This document shows positions 42,474 through 50,733 of a stretch of DNA of 64,000 nt, piece after piece; the stretch's first letter is position 1; each line of letters begins with the position of its first letter. The notes beneath the pieces are model-generated. The model had not been told where the DNA came from. It did no database searches and was given only the letters and a program-made list of their open reading frames with translations. The stretch lies in assembly GCA_018004935.1 (NCBI GenBank), contig JAGNBF010000009.1:1-64000 (forward strand). Reading direction: 5' to 3'. A program made the translations under genes and the position numbers. Source of the DNA: Chloroflexota bacterium (GTDB lineage: Bacteria > Chloroflexota > Anaerolineae > Promineifilales > Promineifilaceae).

Positions 42474-43089
42474 CGGCAATACGGAGTATTGGACGCCGGT
42501 CAAGATTTTGGAAGCGGCGCGAGAGGTGTTGGGTCAAATTGATTTTGATCCGGCCAGTTGTGAAGGAGCGAATGACAGGGTGAAGGCCAAGAGGTTTCTT
42601 TCGGCCCCGGAGTTCCAGATTGTGCGGGAGTGGGGTGGTTTGCCGGTGCGCCAGTATGAGATGAATACAGCGTTTCGGATTCCGTGGCGCGGCCGCGTCT
42701 GGCTCAACCATCCTTTTGCCGTCGCCGAAGCTCCATGTAAGAAGGGTTGCACCAAACAACGGTGCATCAAGCGGGGCTGGCATACGCTGACACCTTTGCC
42801 GGGTAATGCCGATTGGGTGGGTCGGCTGTTAGAGAACTATACAAAGGGATACATCGGCGAGGCGTTGAGTATCTGCTTCGCGGCCACCAGCGAACGGTGG
42901 TTCCGGCCGCTGATGCAGTACCCGCAATGTTTCCTCTCTCCTCGGTTGAACTATGACACGCCCGATGGGAAGGCGTTTACCGGCTCGACGAAGGGGAGCG
43001 TGGTGACGTATTTGGGCAAGGATGTAAAGCGTTTTGCTAACGCATTTTATGAGTTTGGCGAGGTTAAAGTTCATTGGTTGTGGCAATAA
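42442..43089 (+). CDS. Phage DNA N6-adenine methyltransferase with NHPF motif
   Basis: A 215-residue protein of the phage Dam-type family marked by NTEYWTPVKILEAAREVLG and IDFDPASC at the N-terminus. The expected catalytic NPPY/F after VWL reads N89-H-P-F92, a substitution of the first proline. The rest (ALSICFAATSERWFRPLMQ...PRLNYDTPDG) is well kept, so the enzyme may still work. It lies between a D12 methyltransferase and a cytosine methyltransferase. Confidence 0.75.
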   Translation: MDSHQLIHQDSGNTEYWTPVKILEAAREVLGQIDFDPASCEGANDRVKAKRFLSAPEFQIVREWGGLPVRQYEMNTAFRIPWRGRVWLNHPFAVAEAPCKKGCTKQRCIKRGWHTLTPLPGNADWVGRLLENYTKGYIGEALSICFAATSERWFRPLMQYPQCFLSPRLNYDTPDGKAFTGSTKGSVVTYLGKDVKRFANAFYEFGEVKVHWLWQ

Positions 43090-43099
43090 GGAGAGGGTG

Positions 43100-44815
43100 A
43101 TGCCAACTAAAAATTCTTATTTGACGGTAACGGATCAATTCTGTGGGGCAGGGGGGTCAAGCATAGGGGCAGAGGCGGCCGGGGCTACGCTTCAATTGGC
43201 GTTGAATCACTGGCAGTTAGCGATTGACACGCACAACACAAACTTCCCCCACGCCGATCACGATTGCACAGACATCAGTGCCTGTGATCCGCGCCGGTAC
43301 CGGTCTTCGGATATTTTGATCACCTCGCCGGAGTGTACGAATCACTCACTGGCGAAGGGGAAGAAACGGAAGTGGCAACAACAGCTTGAATTGTTTGGCA
43401 AGGTGACGATTGATCCGGCTGAGGAAAGAAGCCGCGCCACGATGTGGGACGTGCCCAGATTCGCCGAGTTCCATTCGTACAACATTATCATTGTCGAGAA
43501 TGTGGTAGATGCTCGTTATTGGGCGACTTGGGACGCCTGGCTTCATGCGATGGATAGCCTGGGTTATGACCACCAGATCGTTTACCTGAATTCGATGTTC
43601 GCCCATGTGCGGCCGCGCCCCGATATGTCTCTGGCAAAAGGCGATTACGCGCCGCAGTCACGGGATCGGATGTATGTAGTGTTCTGGAAGAAGGGCAACC
43701 GTAAACCCGATTTAGAGATTCGCCCGTTGGGGTGGTGCGGCAAATGCGGCCGCGATGTGGAAACGGTGCAAAGTTGGAAGAATGGGCGGCACTGGGGTCG
43801 GTATAACAAACAGTACATCTATGTCTGCCCTTTGTGTGCCCAGGAAGTGAAGCCGTATTACTACGCGGCCGCGAATGCCATTGACTGGGCATTGCCCGCC
43901 GAACGAATTGCTGACCGCCGTCACCCACTCAAAGAGCGCACGATGACTCGCATTCGGAAGGGGCTGGAGAAGTTTGCGGGGCAGGCGGTGCTTGTGCCTC
44001 TGGCTTATACATATGGACATGATGACCGGGCAAAGGTTGTTACCGATGTGTGGCCGACGCAGACAGGACGGCAAGATATTGGGGTAGCCTTCCCGCCTCT
44101 GCTGGTGCGAAATTACAGCCCAGGTTATAGCCAGCCGGTGACAGAGCCAACGGGAGCTATCACGACACAGGATCATCACAGTCTGGTCGTCCCACCGTTC
44201 ATTATGAACAACCAGGCCCACACTCAGGCGACGGGGATGGATGAGCCGATCAATACGGTGTTGACCGGCAATCATAAGTATCTGGTTGTGCCACCCTCTT
44301 ACATTATCGAGATGCGGGAGAACGCCACACCCAAGACGTTGGATCAGCCACTCTCGACGATTGTCGCCAGTGCTATTCATCACCACATCGTTATCCCGCC
44401 TTATATGGTGGAGATGTACGGCGGCTCCACAGTCAGAGAGATGACTGAGGCTATGTCTACGATGACGGCAGGGGTGATTCATCAGGGCATGGTCATTCCG
44501 CCCTTCCTGGCGAGTTACTACGGCACAGATAACGTGTCATCGGCCAACGATGCCGCGCCCACCGTGACGACGGTTGATCGACATGGGGTAGTGATTCCAC
44601 ACAATCCGGGGCTAGTTCAGCCGGGAATGATTCCGGCGGTCGAGGATTGCCGGTTTCGGATGCTGGTCCCGGCAGAGGTGGGGCGAGCGATGGCTTTCCC
44701 CTCTGATTACATTGTTCTGGGCACGAACAAAGACAGGGTAAAACAATTCGGAAATGGAGTGACCCCACCTGCACTGAAACTGTTGATGCAACGGTGTATT
44801 GCGTCGTTGGCGTAG
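43100..44815 (+). CDS. C5-cytosine DNA methyltransferase with internal repeats
   Basis: Start at ATG 43100 after GGAGAGGGTG. The 571-residue protein has motif I FCGAGGSS (14-21), the catalytic motif as SPECTNHS with Cys79 (usual form GxPCQ), ENVVD (133-137), QSRDRMYVVF and a C-terminal QFGNGVTPPAL. A zinc-ribbon-like insert (CGKCGRD...CPLCAQE) lies near 215-250. Residues ~330-515 hold about five repeats of the type LSTIVAS...HHIVIPPYMV, in the region of target recognition. It would methylate cytosines in an unknown site. Given the huge number of GCGGCCGC sites, that palindrome or GGCC within it is a candidate target, but this is only a guess. Confidence 0.85.
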   Translation: MPTKNSYLTVTDQFCGAGGSSIGAEAAGATLQLALNHWQLAIDTHNTNFPHADHDCTDISACDPRRYRSSDILITSPECTNHSLAKGKKRKWQQQLELFGKVTIDPAEERSRATMWDVPRFAEFHSYNIIIVENVVDARYWATWDAWLHAMDSLGYDHQIVYLNSMFAHVRPRPDMSLAKGDYAPQSRDRMYVVFWKKGNRKPDLEIRPLGWCGKCGRDVETVQSWKNGRHWGRYNKQYIYVCPLCAQEVKPYYYAAANAIDWALPAERIADRRHPLKERTMTRIRKGLEKFAGQAVLVPLAYTYGHDDRAKVVTDVWPTQTGRQDIGVAFPPLLVRNYSPGYSQPVTEPTGAITTQDHHSLVVPPFIMNNQAHTQATGMDEPINTVLTGNHKYLVVPPSYIIEMRENATPKTLDQPLSTIVASAIHHHIVIPPYMVEMYGGSTVREMTEAMSTMTAGVIHQGMVIPPFLASYYGTDNVSSANDAAPTVTTVDRHGVVIPHNPGLVQPGMIPAVEDCRFRMLVPAEVGRAMAFPSDYIVLGTNKDRVKQFGNGVTPPALKLLMQRCIASLA

Positions 44816-44848
44816 CCACTGATGGTAGGAACACGGATGGAGTGAATT

Positions 44849-45085
44849 ATGAGCAAGTATGTAGCCATTGTTACTTTGGGGGTGGTGGAAATCCATTTGC
44901 CTCACCCAGATGGAAACAGTGCCACATTGTGTGGCTTGGATGGTGATGATCCGCACCATTCCGTTCAGCAAACGTGCGTGGATGTTCCTAAGGGGGCGAA
45001 GGTGGATTGCCGTCTGTGTTGGAGCATCTTCCGTACCTGTAAGGATTTTACAGTGCGCGATTTTTATTCATCCGTTAGGGAGTAA
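44849..45085 (+). CDS. Small Cys/His-rich protein
   Basis: A 78-residue protein starting ATG 44849. It contains HLPHPDGNSATLCG, HHSVQQTC and CRLCW, enough Cys and His for one metal site. The stop overlaps the next small frame (TAATG). Similar short proteins are common in actinobacterial and Chloroflexota phages; the role is unknown. Confidence 0.55.
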   Translation: MSKYVAIVTLGVVEIHLPHPDGNSATLCGLDGDDPHHSVQQTCVDVPKGAKVDCRLCWSIFRTCKDFTVRDFYSSVRE

Positions 45086-45183
45086 TGGCCGGACGCGGCC
45101 GCGACGACATACCTCGTCAACCTGGGCGCGTACCCGATGAAATTCCACAGCAGAAAGAGAAAAACCGGAAGAGGCCCAGTTAA
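45085..45183 (+). CDS. Small basic peptide
   Basis: ATG 45085 overlaps the previous stop. The 32-residue peptide is hydrophilic and basic (MAGRGRDDIPRQPGRVPDEI, then QQKEKNRKRPS). The upstream TTAGGGAG is a fair ribosome site. It may be real but could be chance. Confidence 0.35.
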   Translation: MAGRGRDDIPRQPGRVPDEIPQQKEKNRKRPS

Positions 45184-45201
45184 GTCTATTTTGAGGATGA
45201 T

Positions 45202-45954
45202 ATGGCAAACGTGACGATGGTGGTATGGCAAGTAAAAGAAGTTCGTCGCCGGTGTTGGCGAGGCGAATCGCTGAAAGAGATTGCGGGGGATATGCGTTTG
45301 AATTATGGGCCGGTGTACCGTGCTGCCCGAGGGAAAACCTGGGCATCTATTGTTGACCCCCCACCGGTTCCGGTGGGGATGATGCACACAGCGAGAAAAC
45401 ACCGTGCCCGGCGATCCAGAAAATGCGGTAACTGTGGAGCCAACTATCGGGCAGGAGGGACGGACACTCGTTGTGGTGGTTGTTATGCTTACCGGCATCG
45501 TCATGGGGTAGAGAAACCAGGGCATTGGAACCGCTCAACCCATCTAAAGGTTCATCATTTGTCAGAGGCAGTTTTGCGTCTTTTGTATGAGCAATATAAG
45601 GCCGGTGCCCCCTATGCGGTGCTGGCTGAAGACCAACCGTTTTCGGCAGAAACATTACGGCGTCGGTTCAAAGAGGCGGGGTATGTGCTTCGTGACTGTA
45701 CAGGAATGCGGCGGAAGTTGACCGCTGGATTAGTTCGGCAGGCGCGGGAGATGGTTTACAACGAAGGCAAGATGGTGTCTGCCCTGGCACAAGAGTGGGG
45801 GATTAACTATCAAACTCTCCATAGTGCAGTTGTAGGGGCTACTTGGCAATTAGCGGGGGGACCACTGCCGAACATCATAGGGAAGGGGAAATCATGTTGT
45901 CGGTGTGGTTTATTAACCGAACATCCATCTGGTTATTGCCAATACTGCCGTTGA
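45202..45954 (+). CDS. HTH and zinc-ribbon DNA-binding protein
   Basis: A 250-residue basic protein. HTH-like units occur at the N-terminus (VKEVRRRCWRGESLKEIAGDMRLNYGPVYRAARGKTW) and near the C-terminus (LVRQAREMVYNEGKMVSALAQEWGINYQTLHSAVVGATW); the two are alike. CGNCGANYRAGGTDTRCGGC (two CxxC pairs) and CCRCGL...CQYC are likely zinc ribbons. The layout resembles transposon- or homing-type recognition proteins without a nuclease. It may be a late regulator. Confidence 0.55.
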   Translation: MANVTMVVWQVKEVRRRCWRGESLKEIAGDMRLNYGPVYRAARGKTWASIVDPPPVPVGMMHTARKHRARRSRKCGNCGANYRAGGTDTRCGGCYAYRHRHGVEKPGHWNRSTHLKVHHLSEAVLRLLYEQYKAGAPYAVLAEDQPFSAETLRRRFKEAGYVLRDCTGMRRKLTAGLVRQAREMVYNEGKMVSALAQEWGINYQTLHSAVVGATWQLAGGPLPNIIGKGKSCCRCGLLTEHPSGYCQYCR

Positions 45955-45969
45955 GGGGAGCGTGAACAT

Positions 45970-46047
45970 ATGGCAAGAAAGTCGAGCGAGGGGGCGCCCT
46001 TCCTAATGCAAGTGCGCCGGAGCGGAGAAAGAATTCCATGCAAATAA
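45970..46047 (+). CDS. Possible 25-residue peptide
   Basis: ATG 45970 follows GAGGGGAGCG. The peptide is basic (MARKSSEGAPFLMQVRRSGE, then RIPCK) and overlaps the next gene by ten bases. Support is limited to the ribosome site and the overlap. Confidence 0.25.
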   Translation: MARKSSEGAPFLMQVRRSGERIPCK

Positions 46048-46316
46048 CAGAGTTCCAGTTGAAGGCTTTACAAATAATCTACGACACCCCAGGAATATCC
46101 GCACAGGTTTTTGCTATAAGGCTATGGCCTGATAGTCACTACCCTAAAAAGACACAACGAGGGGCCTTAATGGGGGGGAGCTATGCGGGGCGTTTGGTTC
46201 GGAGAGGATGGGTAAATCGTCGGTTTAGTGTGGTAGGCAAAAAGATTTGGCGAGATGGATACGAATTGGCCGATGAAGGGATAGCGATTCTTGCGGCCGC
46301 GAAGAGGCAATCATGA
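46038..46316 (+). CDS. Small winged-helix protein
   Basis: A 92-residue protein with ribosome site CGGAGAAAGAATTCC. It reads as a winged helix: FQLKALQIIYDTPGISAQVFAIRLW, GSYAGRLVRRGWVNRRF and YELADEGIAILAA. It may be a transcription regulator. The stop overlaps the next start (ATGA). Confidence 0.55.
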   Translation: MQITEFQLKALQIIYDTPGISAQVFAIRLWPDSHYPKKTQRGALMGGSYAGRLVRRGWVNRRFSVVGKKIWRDGYELADEGIAILAAAKRQS

Positions 46317-46762
46317 ATGGGTATTTCATAAGGGCCGGGCAAATCGTTAAAGGTGACGAAACCTTTTTCGAGCAGGGATTACTATTTTCTCCCGATCAAC
46401 TGAATGTGCTGTGCAAGACACTTAACGCCGATGCGCGATTCGACGAAATGCTGTACCTATGGGGTGCCCCACGTTGGGGAGAACTGTGTTTTCGCAGTGA
46501 TATTCTCCCTCTTTGGGAACAAGAGTGTGAGAAGCTCGGGATTGATGCCACTCCCCCCTGGAGAAAGACCCAAAACGGAAAGCGATGTCAAATTGAACAC
46601 TACGATCCTATGATTCGCCGTGTAGCACGTTGCCGGAAACGCGCAACGCATTACATCACCATTATCGGGGGGCGCAGGATGTTTCTCTGCGAAGACCACA
46701 TTGAGTATGTCAGGGACGGGGCGAAACCAATTCAGGCGATGCCTGCGAAGGGGCAATCATGA
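46313..46762 (+). CDS. Hypothetical protein with possible metal site
   Basis: A 149-residue protein overlapping both neighbours by ATGA. The second half has CQIEHYDPMIRRVARCRKRATH and FLCEDHIEYV, a pattern that could bind zinc as in HNH- or treble-clef-like proteins, though no nuclease motif is clear. Coupled to the DpdA-like gene that follows. Confidence 0.5.
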   Translation: MNGYFIRAGQIVKGDETFFEQGLLFSPDQLNVLCKTLNADARFDEMLYLWGAPRWGELCFRSDILPLWEQECEKLGIDATPPWRKTQNGKRCQIEHYDPMIRRVARCRKRATHYITIIGGRRMFLCEDHIEYVRDGAKPIQAMPAKGQS

Positions 46763-47958
46763 AATTTGGCATATCGGGACTGAGTACCACCGGCAACATC
46801 CGGGCGGCGTGTGGAGTGGCGGGGCTGGATACCAGTGGGGCGCGGATGTTGGCGGCGGCAGTGCCGGACTTACACGCCCTGAAGGAGCGTGACGCCCTGG
46901 TGCATACGGGCATCGAGCGCATGGGCGACCGGGCCGCCCGGTCTGCCTGGGGCAAGGGGGTATGGTTCGCCGACTTCGCCTATATCACCGCCAAAGAGGG
47001 TGGGGGCATCCGTTGGCGAGAGGGCAGGGATAAGACGTTGGCGCGGCCGCATCGTGCTTTACCGCTCTTCGTTGATTCCTGCGGCTATCGTCGGGAAATC
47101 ACCGGCACCGCGCCAAAGTGGGCGCACGAGTTCGAGGTTTATCCTCAGGCTCTGGAGTTGTTGGACCCGGATGGGTATGCCGCCTGGGATTACCCCAACG
47201 ACCGGCAGGCCAGTATGGAAAGCCTGCGGGAATTGATGAAGATATTCCCCCAGGATGTGAGCAATGGGAAGCTGTGGCCGGTGTTTTCGGTGCGCTGGAC
47301 ATTCAACGACCGGGCGCATCTGGACATGGCGCAGTTACCGGCTTGGCGCGGCCGCGATTTGTCTACTCTCATCCCTTTGACCGGGACGCAGAAGCCATTC
47401 AAGCGGGAAACCCGCGAGGAGTGGGCACGGATGGCGATTGCTAATGCCCTGCGGATGGGAGCTGATCCGGATTTCAAATGGATGTGCCAGACGTTTGGCC
47501 GGGTGATGATTGGCGGGTTGGTGATGAGCCAGGTTCCCCGGATGGCGCGGCATTTGTTAGCGGCCGCGTTGTGCCATTTGTATCCTGACGTGCAATTCTG
47601 GCTGTTGGGGCAGGCCAACTTCGCCGTGATCAATGGCCTGGGGAGTCTTGGGCTATTGGAGAAGGTGTGGACGGATGGCAGTTGGTATATCAAGGATGCG
47701 ACGGCGGAGCGGTTTGCTGTCGTCGAGAATGGATTGATTACGATGTACGAAGCCAGCAGGGAGCGGATGCGGAACCGCCATACGTTCTTCACCTTCCACG
47801 AACTGTTGGCCGCCAATCTGCGGAGTTTGCTGGCGGCGTACCAGGGGCTGTGGAGTTGGCCGCCACCGGAGCCGTTACCGTTGGATTTGTTTGATGTGGA
47901 GCAGGCGAAGGAAATGAAAACGCGGCTCCAGATGGCCCAGCTTGAACTGGGATTGTGA
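46759..47958 (+). CDS. dpdA: DpdA-like DNA 7-deazaguanine transglycosylase
   Basis: A 399-residue protein that I read as a member of the tRNA-guanine transglycosylase superfamily. LFVDSCGYRREITG holds D106 at the place of the general base (VDSGxF/Y in the family); YAAWDYPND gives D144; FWLLGQANFAVINGLGSLGLLEKVWTDGSW aligns with the LFGxGxPxxF...FDSxSY end of archaeal enzymes and gives D306 as the candidate nucleophile. In phages these proteins (DpdA) put 7-deazaguanine bases into DNA. Genes to make the base (folE, queC/D/E) are not in this window. One glycine of the first motif is Cys. No tRNA-type zinc site is visible, which favours a DNA substrate. Confidence 0.7.
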   Translation: MKFGISGLSTTGNIRAACGVAGLDTSGARMLAAAVPDLHALKERDALVHTGIERMGDRAARSAWGKGVWFADFAYITAKEGGGIRWREGRDKTLARPHRALPLFVDSCGYRREITGTAPKWAHEFEVYPQALELLDPDGYAAWDYPNDRQASMESLRELMKIFPQDVSNGKLWPVFSVRWTFNDRAHLDMAQLPAWRGRDLSTLIPLTGTQKPFKRETREEWARMAIANALRMGADPDFKWMCQTFGRVMIGGLVMSQVPRMARHLLAAALCHLYPDVQFWLLGQANFAVINGLGSLGLLEKVWTDGSWYIKDATAERFAVVENGLITMYEASRERMRNRHTFFTFHELLAANLRSLLAAYQGLWSWPPPEPLPLDLFDVEQAKEMKTRLQMAQLELGL

Positions 47959-47965
47959 GGCAAAG

Positions 47966-48565
47966 ATGGAGATTCAAGAGTTAATGGGTCGGCGGATTGC
48001 AGAGCATCGGAAAATAAACGGGCTGACCCAGGCAGAACTGGCAGAGCAGGCAAATGTATCGCGGCAGACGGTGAGCAACATCGAGCGAGGGGTAGTAGAT
48101 GCCACAGTCAGCACAGTGTTCGCCCTCTGCCGGGTGCTACGTGTGTCCCCCAGCAATGTGTTTTGGGAAGTGGGTGATCCGGGGGTGGTTGAACACATCG
48201 AGAGCGATTTGCTCTTTGCGGTGGCGGAGAAAGCTAATGCTGTTATCACCCAGCAGTGGTTGAGTGACAGGGAGAGGGGTGTACCGATTTTTACCCTGAA
48301 TGGGGGGTCGGTGGAGATGCCGCGCCTATCACTCAGCATGGTAGATGGCGTGTTGAAGGCGTTGGGACAGTTGGGGCTGTACCAGTTCCCGCAGATGGTA
48401 TTGGCGTTGCCGTATTACCGGGAAATCATGCCGTGCGGCCATCTGCCCCAGGATGTGGTGAGCGATAGCGAAGGCACATCTTATTGTGGGCGATGTGTTG
48501 AGCAAGAGGAACGGAGGATGCAGTTGTATGCGGCACTCGCGGCCGCGAAGGAAGGTAATCAATGA
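47966..48565 (+). CDS. XRE-family regulator
   Basis: Start at ATG 47966 after GAGGCAAAG. Residues ~7-62 form a clear XRE/Cro-type HTH (IAEHRKINGLTQAELAEQANVSRQTVSNIERG). The C-terminal ~140 residues include a possible zinc ribbon (CGHL...YCGRCV). It is a candidate for the protein that binds the AT-rich operators, but its position far from the lysogeny genes leaves this open. It overlaps the next gene (ATGA). Confidence 0.75.
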   Translation: MEIQELMGRRIAEHRKINGLTQAELAEQANVSRQTVSNIERGVVDATVSTVFALCRVLRVSPSNVFWEVGDPGVVEHIESDLLFAVAEKANAVITQQWLSDRERGVPIFTLNGGSVEMPRLSLSMVDGVLKALGQLGLYQFPQMVLALPYYREIMPCGHLPQDVVSDSEGTSYCGRCVEQEERRMQLYAALAAAKEGNQ

Positions 48566-49236
48566 ACCGACAATGGCGAATGGTGCGAGAGTTTCATCGG
48601 CGGTTCAAGCATCTTGTGAATGAGACGCCGACGGCATTGACGCCTGCCCAGCGACGGGAACGGTTTTGGTTTATGCACGAGGAGTTGCAGGAGTTCCTGA
48701 ACGCTGAGGATGTGGTGGGCCAGGCGGATGGGCTGGTTGACTTGTTGTACTTCTGCCTGGGGACGCTGGTCAATATGGGGGTAAGGCCGGAAACGCTTTT
48801 TGCGATTGTGCATCAGGCGAACATGGCGAAGTTGTGGCCGGATGGGGAACCGCGTTGGCGCGAGGGGGATGGGAAGGTGGTGAAGCCTGCGGGGTGGGTG
48901 GGGCCGGAAGAGGCTCTACGGGTAGAGATTGAACGGCAGGCAGAAGGCTGTGACGATCTTTCCGACACGGAGAAGGCTCTGGATTATTACAAGACGGGAG
49001 CCAGGCAGAACGGGCCATTGCCCTGGCCGCGGCCGTGTTTCGTGCCTACCCGCATTCGGCTGATTAAAGAAATCCGTGAGGGGAAATTGATGGCCTTGCC
49101 AGGAGATTATGACTGTACGTGTAACCGACTGGGAGCCGTAAGTATTTCGGTTGAGGGGAAAATGTTGGGGGTTAATCAGTATGAGTTTGAGGCATTGGCC
49201 TGGGGGGAGAATGCGGCCGCGAGGGGGGCGAACTGA
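48562..49236 (+). CDS. MazG-like nucleotide pyrophosphohydrolase
   Basis: A 224-residue protein. The N-terminal half has the all-alpha NTP pyrophosphatase signature: E40-E41-x-x-E44 in HEELQEF and D56/D60 in QADGLVDLLYF, which bind magnesium. Such enzymes remove unwanted nucleoside triphosphates and help phage DNA synthesis or base replacement. The C-terminal ~100 residues (LPWPRPCFVPTRIRLIKEI) are of another kind. It lies near dpdA, so clearing a normal nucleotide is conceivable. Confidence 0.72.
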   Translation: MNRQWRMVREFHRRFKHLVNETPTALTPAQRRERFWFMHEELQEFLNAEDVVGQADGLVDLLYFCLGTLVNMGVRPETLFAIVHQANMAKLWPDGEPRWREGDGKVVKPAGWVGPEEALRVEIERQAEGCDDLSDTEKALDYYKTGARQNGPLPWPRPCFVPTRIRLIKEIREGKLMALPGDYDCTCNRLGAVSISVEGKMLGVNQYEFEALAWGENAAARGAN

Positions 49237-49454
49237 TGGCAAAAAGAAAAAGCGGCCGCGGCTTTTGGGCCACGACGCCAGAAGGTCACATGATCCACGT
49301 GAACGGCAGGCGTGACATGGATGAAGAAACCTTGAACGCCTTGTTGAGAATGGCGGATGCGGCGTGGAAGTATGCGGCCGCGAAAGCGAATTACACAAAT
49401 GCGCTAAGACGCGAAGGCGCAGAGGCGCAAAGTGGGGAACACGATGGAAGATAA
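49236..49454 (+). CDS. Small hypothetical protein
   Basis: A 72-residue protein whose ATG overlaps the previous stop (TGATG). It is basic at the start (AKRKSGRGF) with a helix (EETLNALLRMADAAWKYAAAKANY). It overlaps the following nuclease gene by 11 bases. No family recognised. Confidence 0.5.
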   Translation: MAKRKSGRGFWATTPEGHMIHVNGRRDMDEETLNALLRMADAAWKYAAAKANYTNALRREGAEAQSGEHDGR

Positions 49455-50157
49455 GCCCAGCGACAAGGAATTGACCCGGCAGATTTATGAGTTGCTGGAG
49501 ATGCGTCACCCGGTCAACGGGATGGGGGAGTGGGCCACGTTCCGCGAACTCAACATTGGGACGGGTAGTTTTGGCGGCCGCTTCATTGATTTCTTTGCCA
49601 TGAACTTGTGGCCGTCTAAGAACTATCTCAAGGTTGCCTATGAGGTCAAGGTAAGCCGGGCCGACTTTACGAAAGAGCTAAAGTACCCGCAGAAACGTGA
49701 GGGAGCGGAGCGCGTCGCCAATGAGTGTTACTTTGTCGTCCCTTCTGGTTTGCTCCAGTTCGACGAAATCCCGCAGGGGTGGGGGCTGTTGGTTATGCAG
49801 AAGGATGGCCTTAAGTGCGCCAAGAAAGCGATGCAACGGAAGGTGGAGCAGTTGCCAGAAGCGTTTGTGATGTCGTTGGCGCGGCGGGGCACAGACAAGC
49901 CTGCACCTATTGCCCCTGTTGTTGAGGACGACCTGACGCGCCAATGGGCAGAGTCCCAACAAAAGAAACAGGAAGAAATTTACCGGATTGTCCGCGATGA
50001 AATGGGTTGGTCAATACTCAACAGCCCCAAAGCGTTGCGGGAGTATTTGAGGCTTGGCAAGAAAGTGCGTCAGGCTCGGCACAAAATTGCCGATTTGTTA
50101 CGTGATGTAAAAGAGGTTGAGGAACTGCTGACAAGACCTGAACCCGTTCAGGGATAA
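49444..50157 (+). CDS. MmcB-like PD-(D/E)xK nuclease
   Basis: Start at ATG 49444 with GGGGAACACG upstream. The 237-residue protein carries D49 (GGRFIDFFAMNLW) and E67-V-K69 (VAYEVKVSRADF), followed by KYPQKREGAERVANECYFVVPSGL, the layout of MmcB-type DNA repair nucleases. The C-terminal helical part (from ~130) is extra. It probably trims DNA in repair or recombination. Confidence 0.65.
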   Translation: MEDKPSDKELTRQIYELLEMRHPVNGMGEWATFRELNIGTGSFGGRFIDFFAMNLWPSKNYLKVAYEVKVSRADFTKELKYPQKREGAERVANECYFVVPSGLLQFDEIPQGWGLLVMQKDGLKCAKKAMQRKVEQLPEAFVMSLARRGTDKPAPIAPVVEDDLTRQWAESQQKKQEEIYRIVRDEMGWSILNSPKALREYLRLGKKVRQARHKIADLLRDVKEVEELLTRPEPVQG

Positions 50158-50191
50158 GTTCGGAGAAACGCGAAAGCGCAAAGGATTAACG

Positions 50192-50722
50192 ATGGACGAC
50201 AAACTACTTACGCTATTTGAATCGAGGATGCAGTCGAAACCACGGAAAGAATTGATGCTGATTAAGCCAGATTCGGAAAGTGCCAGGTGGGTTCGCGAGC
50301 AGTGGCAGAAGCGAGTGGACGGGGAGTTACTGTCAGGGGCGATGGGCAAGATGGGAAGTGCGGGCACATCTACCAATACCAATTGGGAACCAAATGGGAG
50401 TTTAATAGTGGAGTCATTAGAGCAGACTGTGAAGTCTCTGTTGTCAACCGTGAAACCTTATGCCCAGGCTATGCAACGCCTGGCCGAACGGCTAAAGCGT
50501 GATCCATCTATCCATTACATTTCAAATGAGCATGTGCCTGGTGACGATGATGGGGTAGAGTGCTTTTGGTGGGAAACCTATGATGTGTTGCTGATAGCGG
50601 CCGCGCAGTTGGAAGATGTAACACAACAAATGGCACAGCAAGGTATCCGGCTAATACCGGTAGATGGTGCATGGTGGAAAAATGCAAACAAGACATTGAT
50701 GGATTCCTTGTGCTTATCATAG
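50192..50722 (+). CDS. Hypothetical protein
   Basis: A 176-residue mainly helical, acidic protein. The start at 50192 follows AAAGGATTAACG. No motif is recognised. It lies between the MmcB-like and DUF6884-like genes on the same strand. Confidence 0.5.
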   Translation: MDDKLLTLFESRMQSKPRKELMLIKPDSESARWVREQWQKRVDGELLSGAMGKMGSAGTSTNTNWEPNGSLIVESLEQTVKSLLSTVKPYAQAMQRLAERLKRDPSIHYISNEHVPGDDDGVECFWWETYDVLLIAAAQLEDVTQQMAQQGIRLIPVDGAWWKNANKTLMDSLCLS

Positions 50723-50733
50723 GAGCCGAGACC

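Noticed and set aside
47190-48053. 287-residue minus-strand frame opposite the DpdA-like gene
   Set aside because: It crosses two well-supported plus-strand genes and has antisense-type composition.
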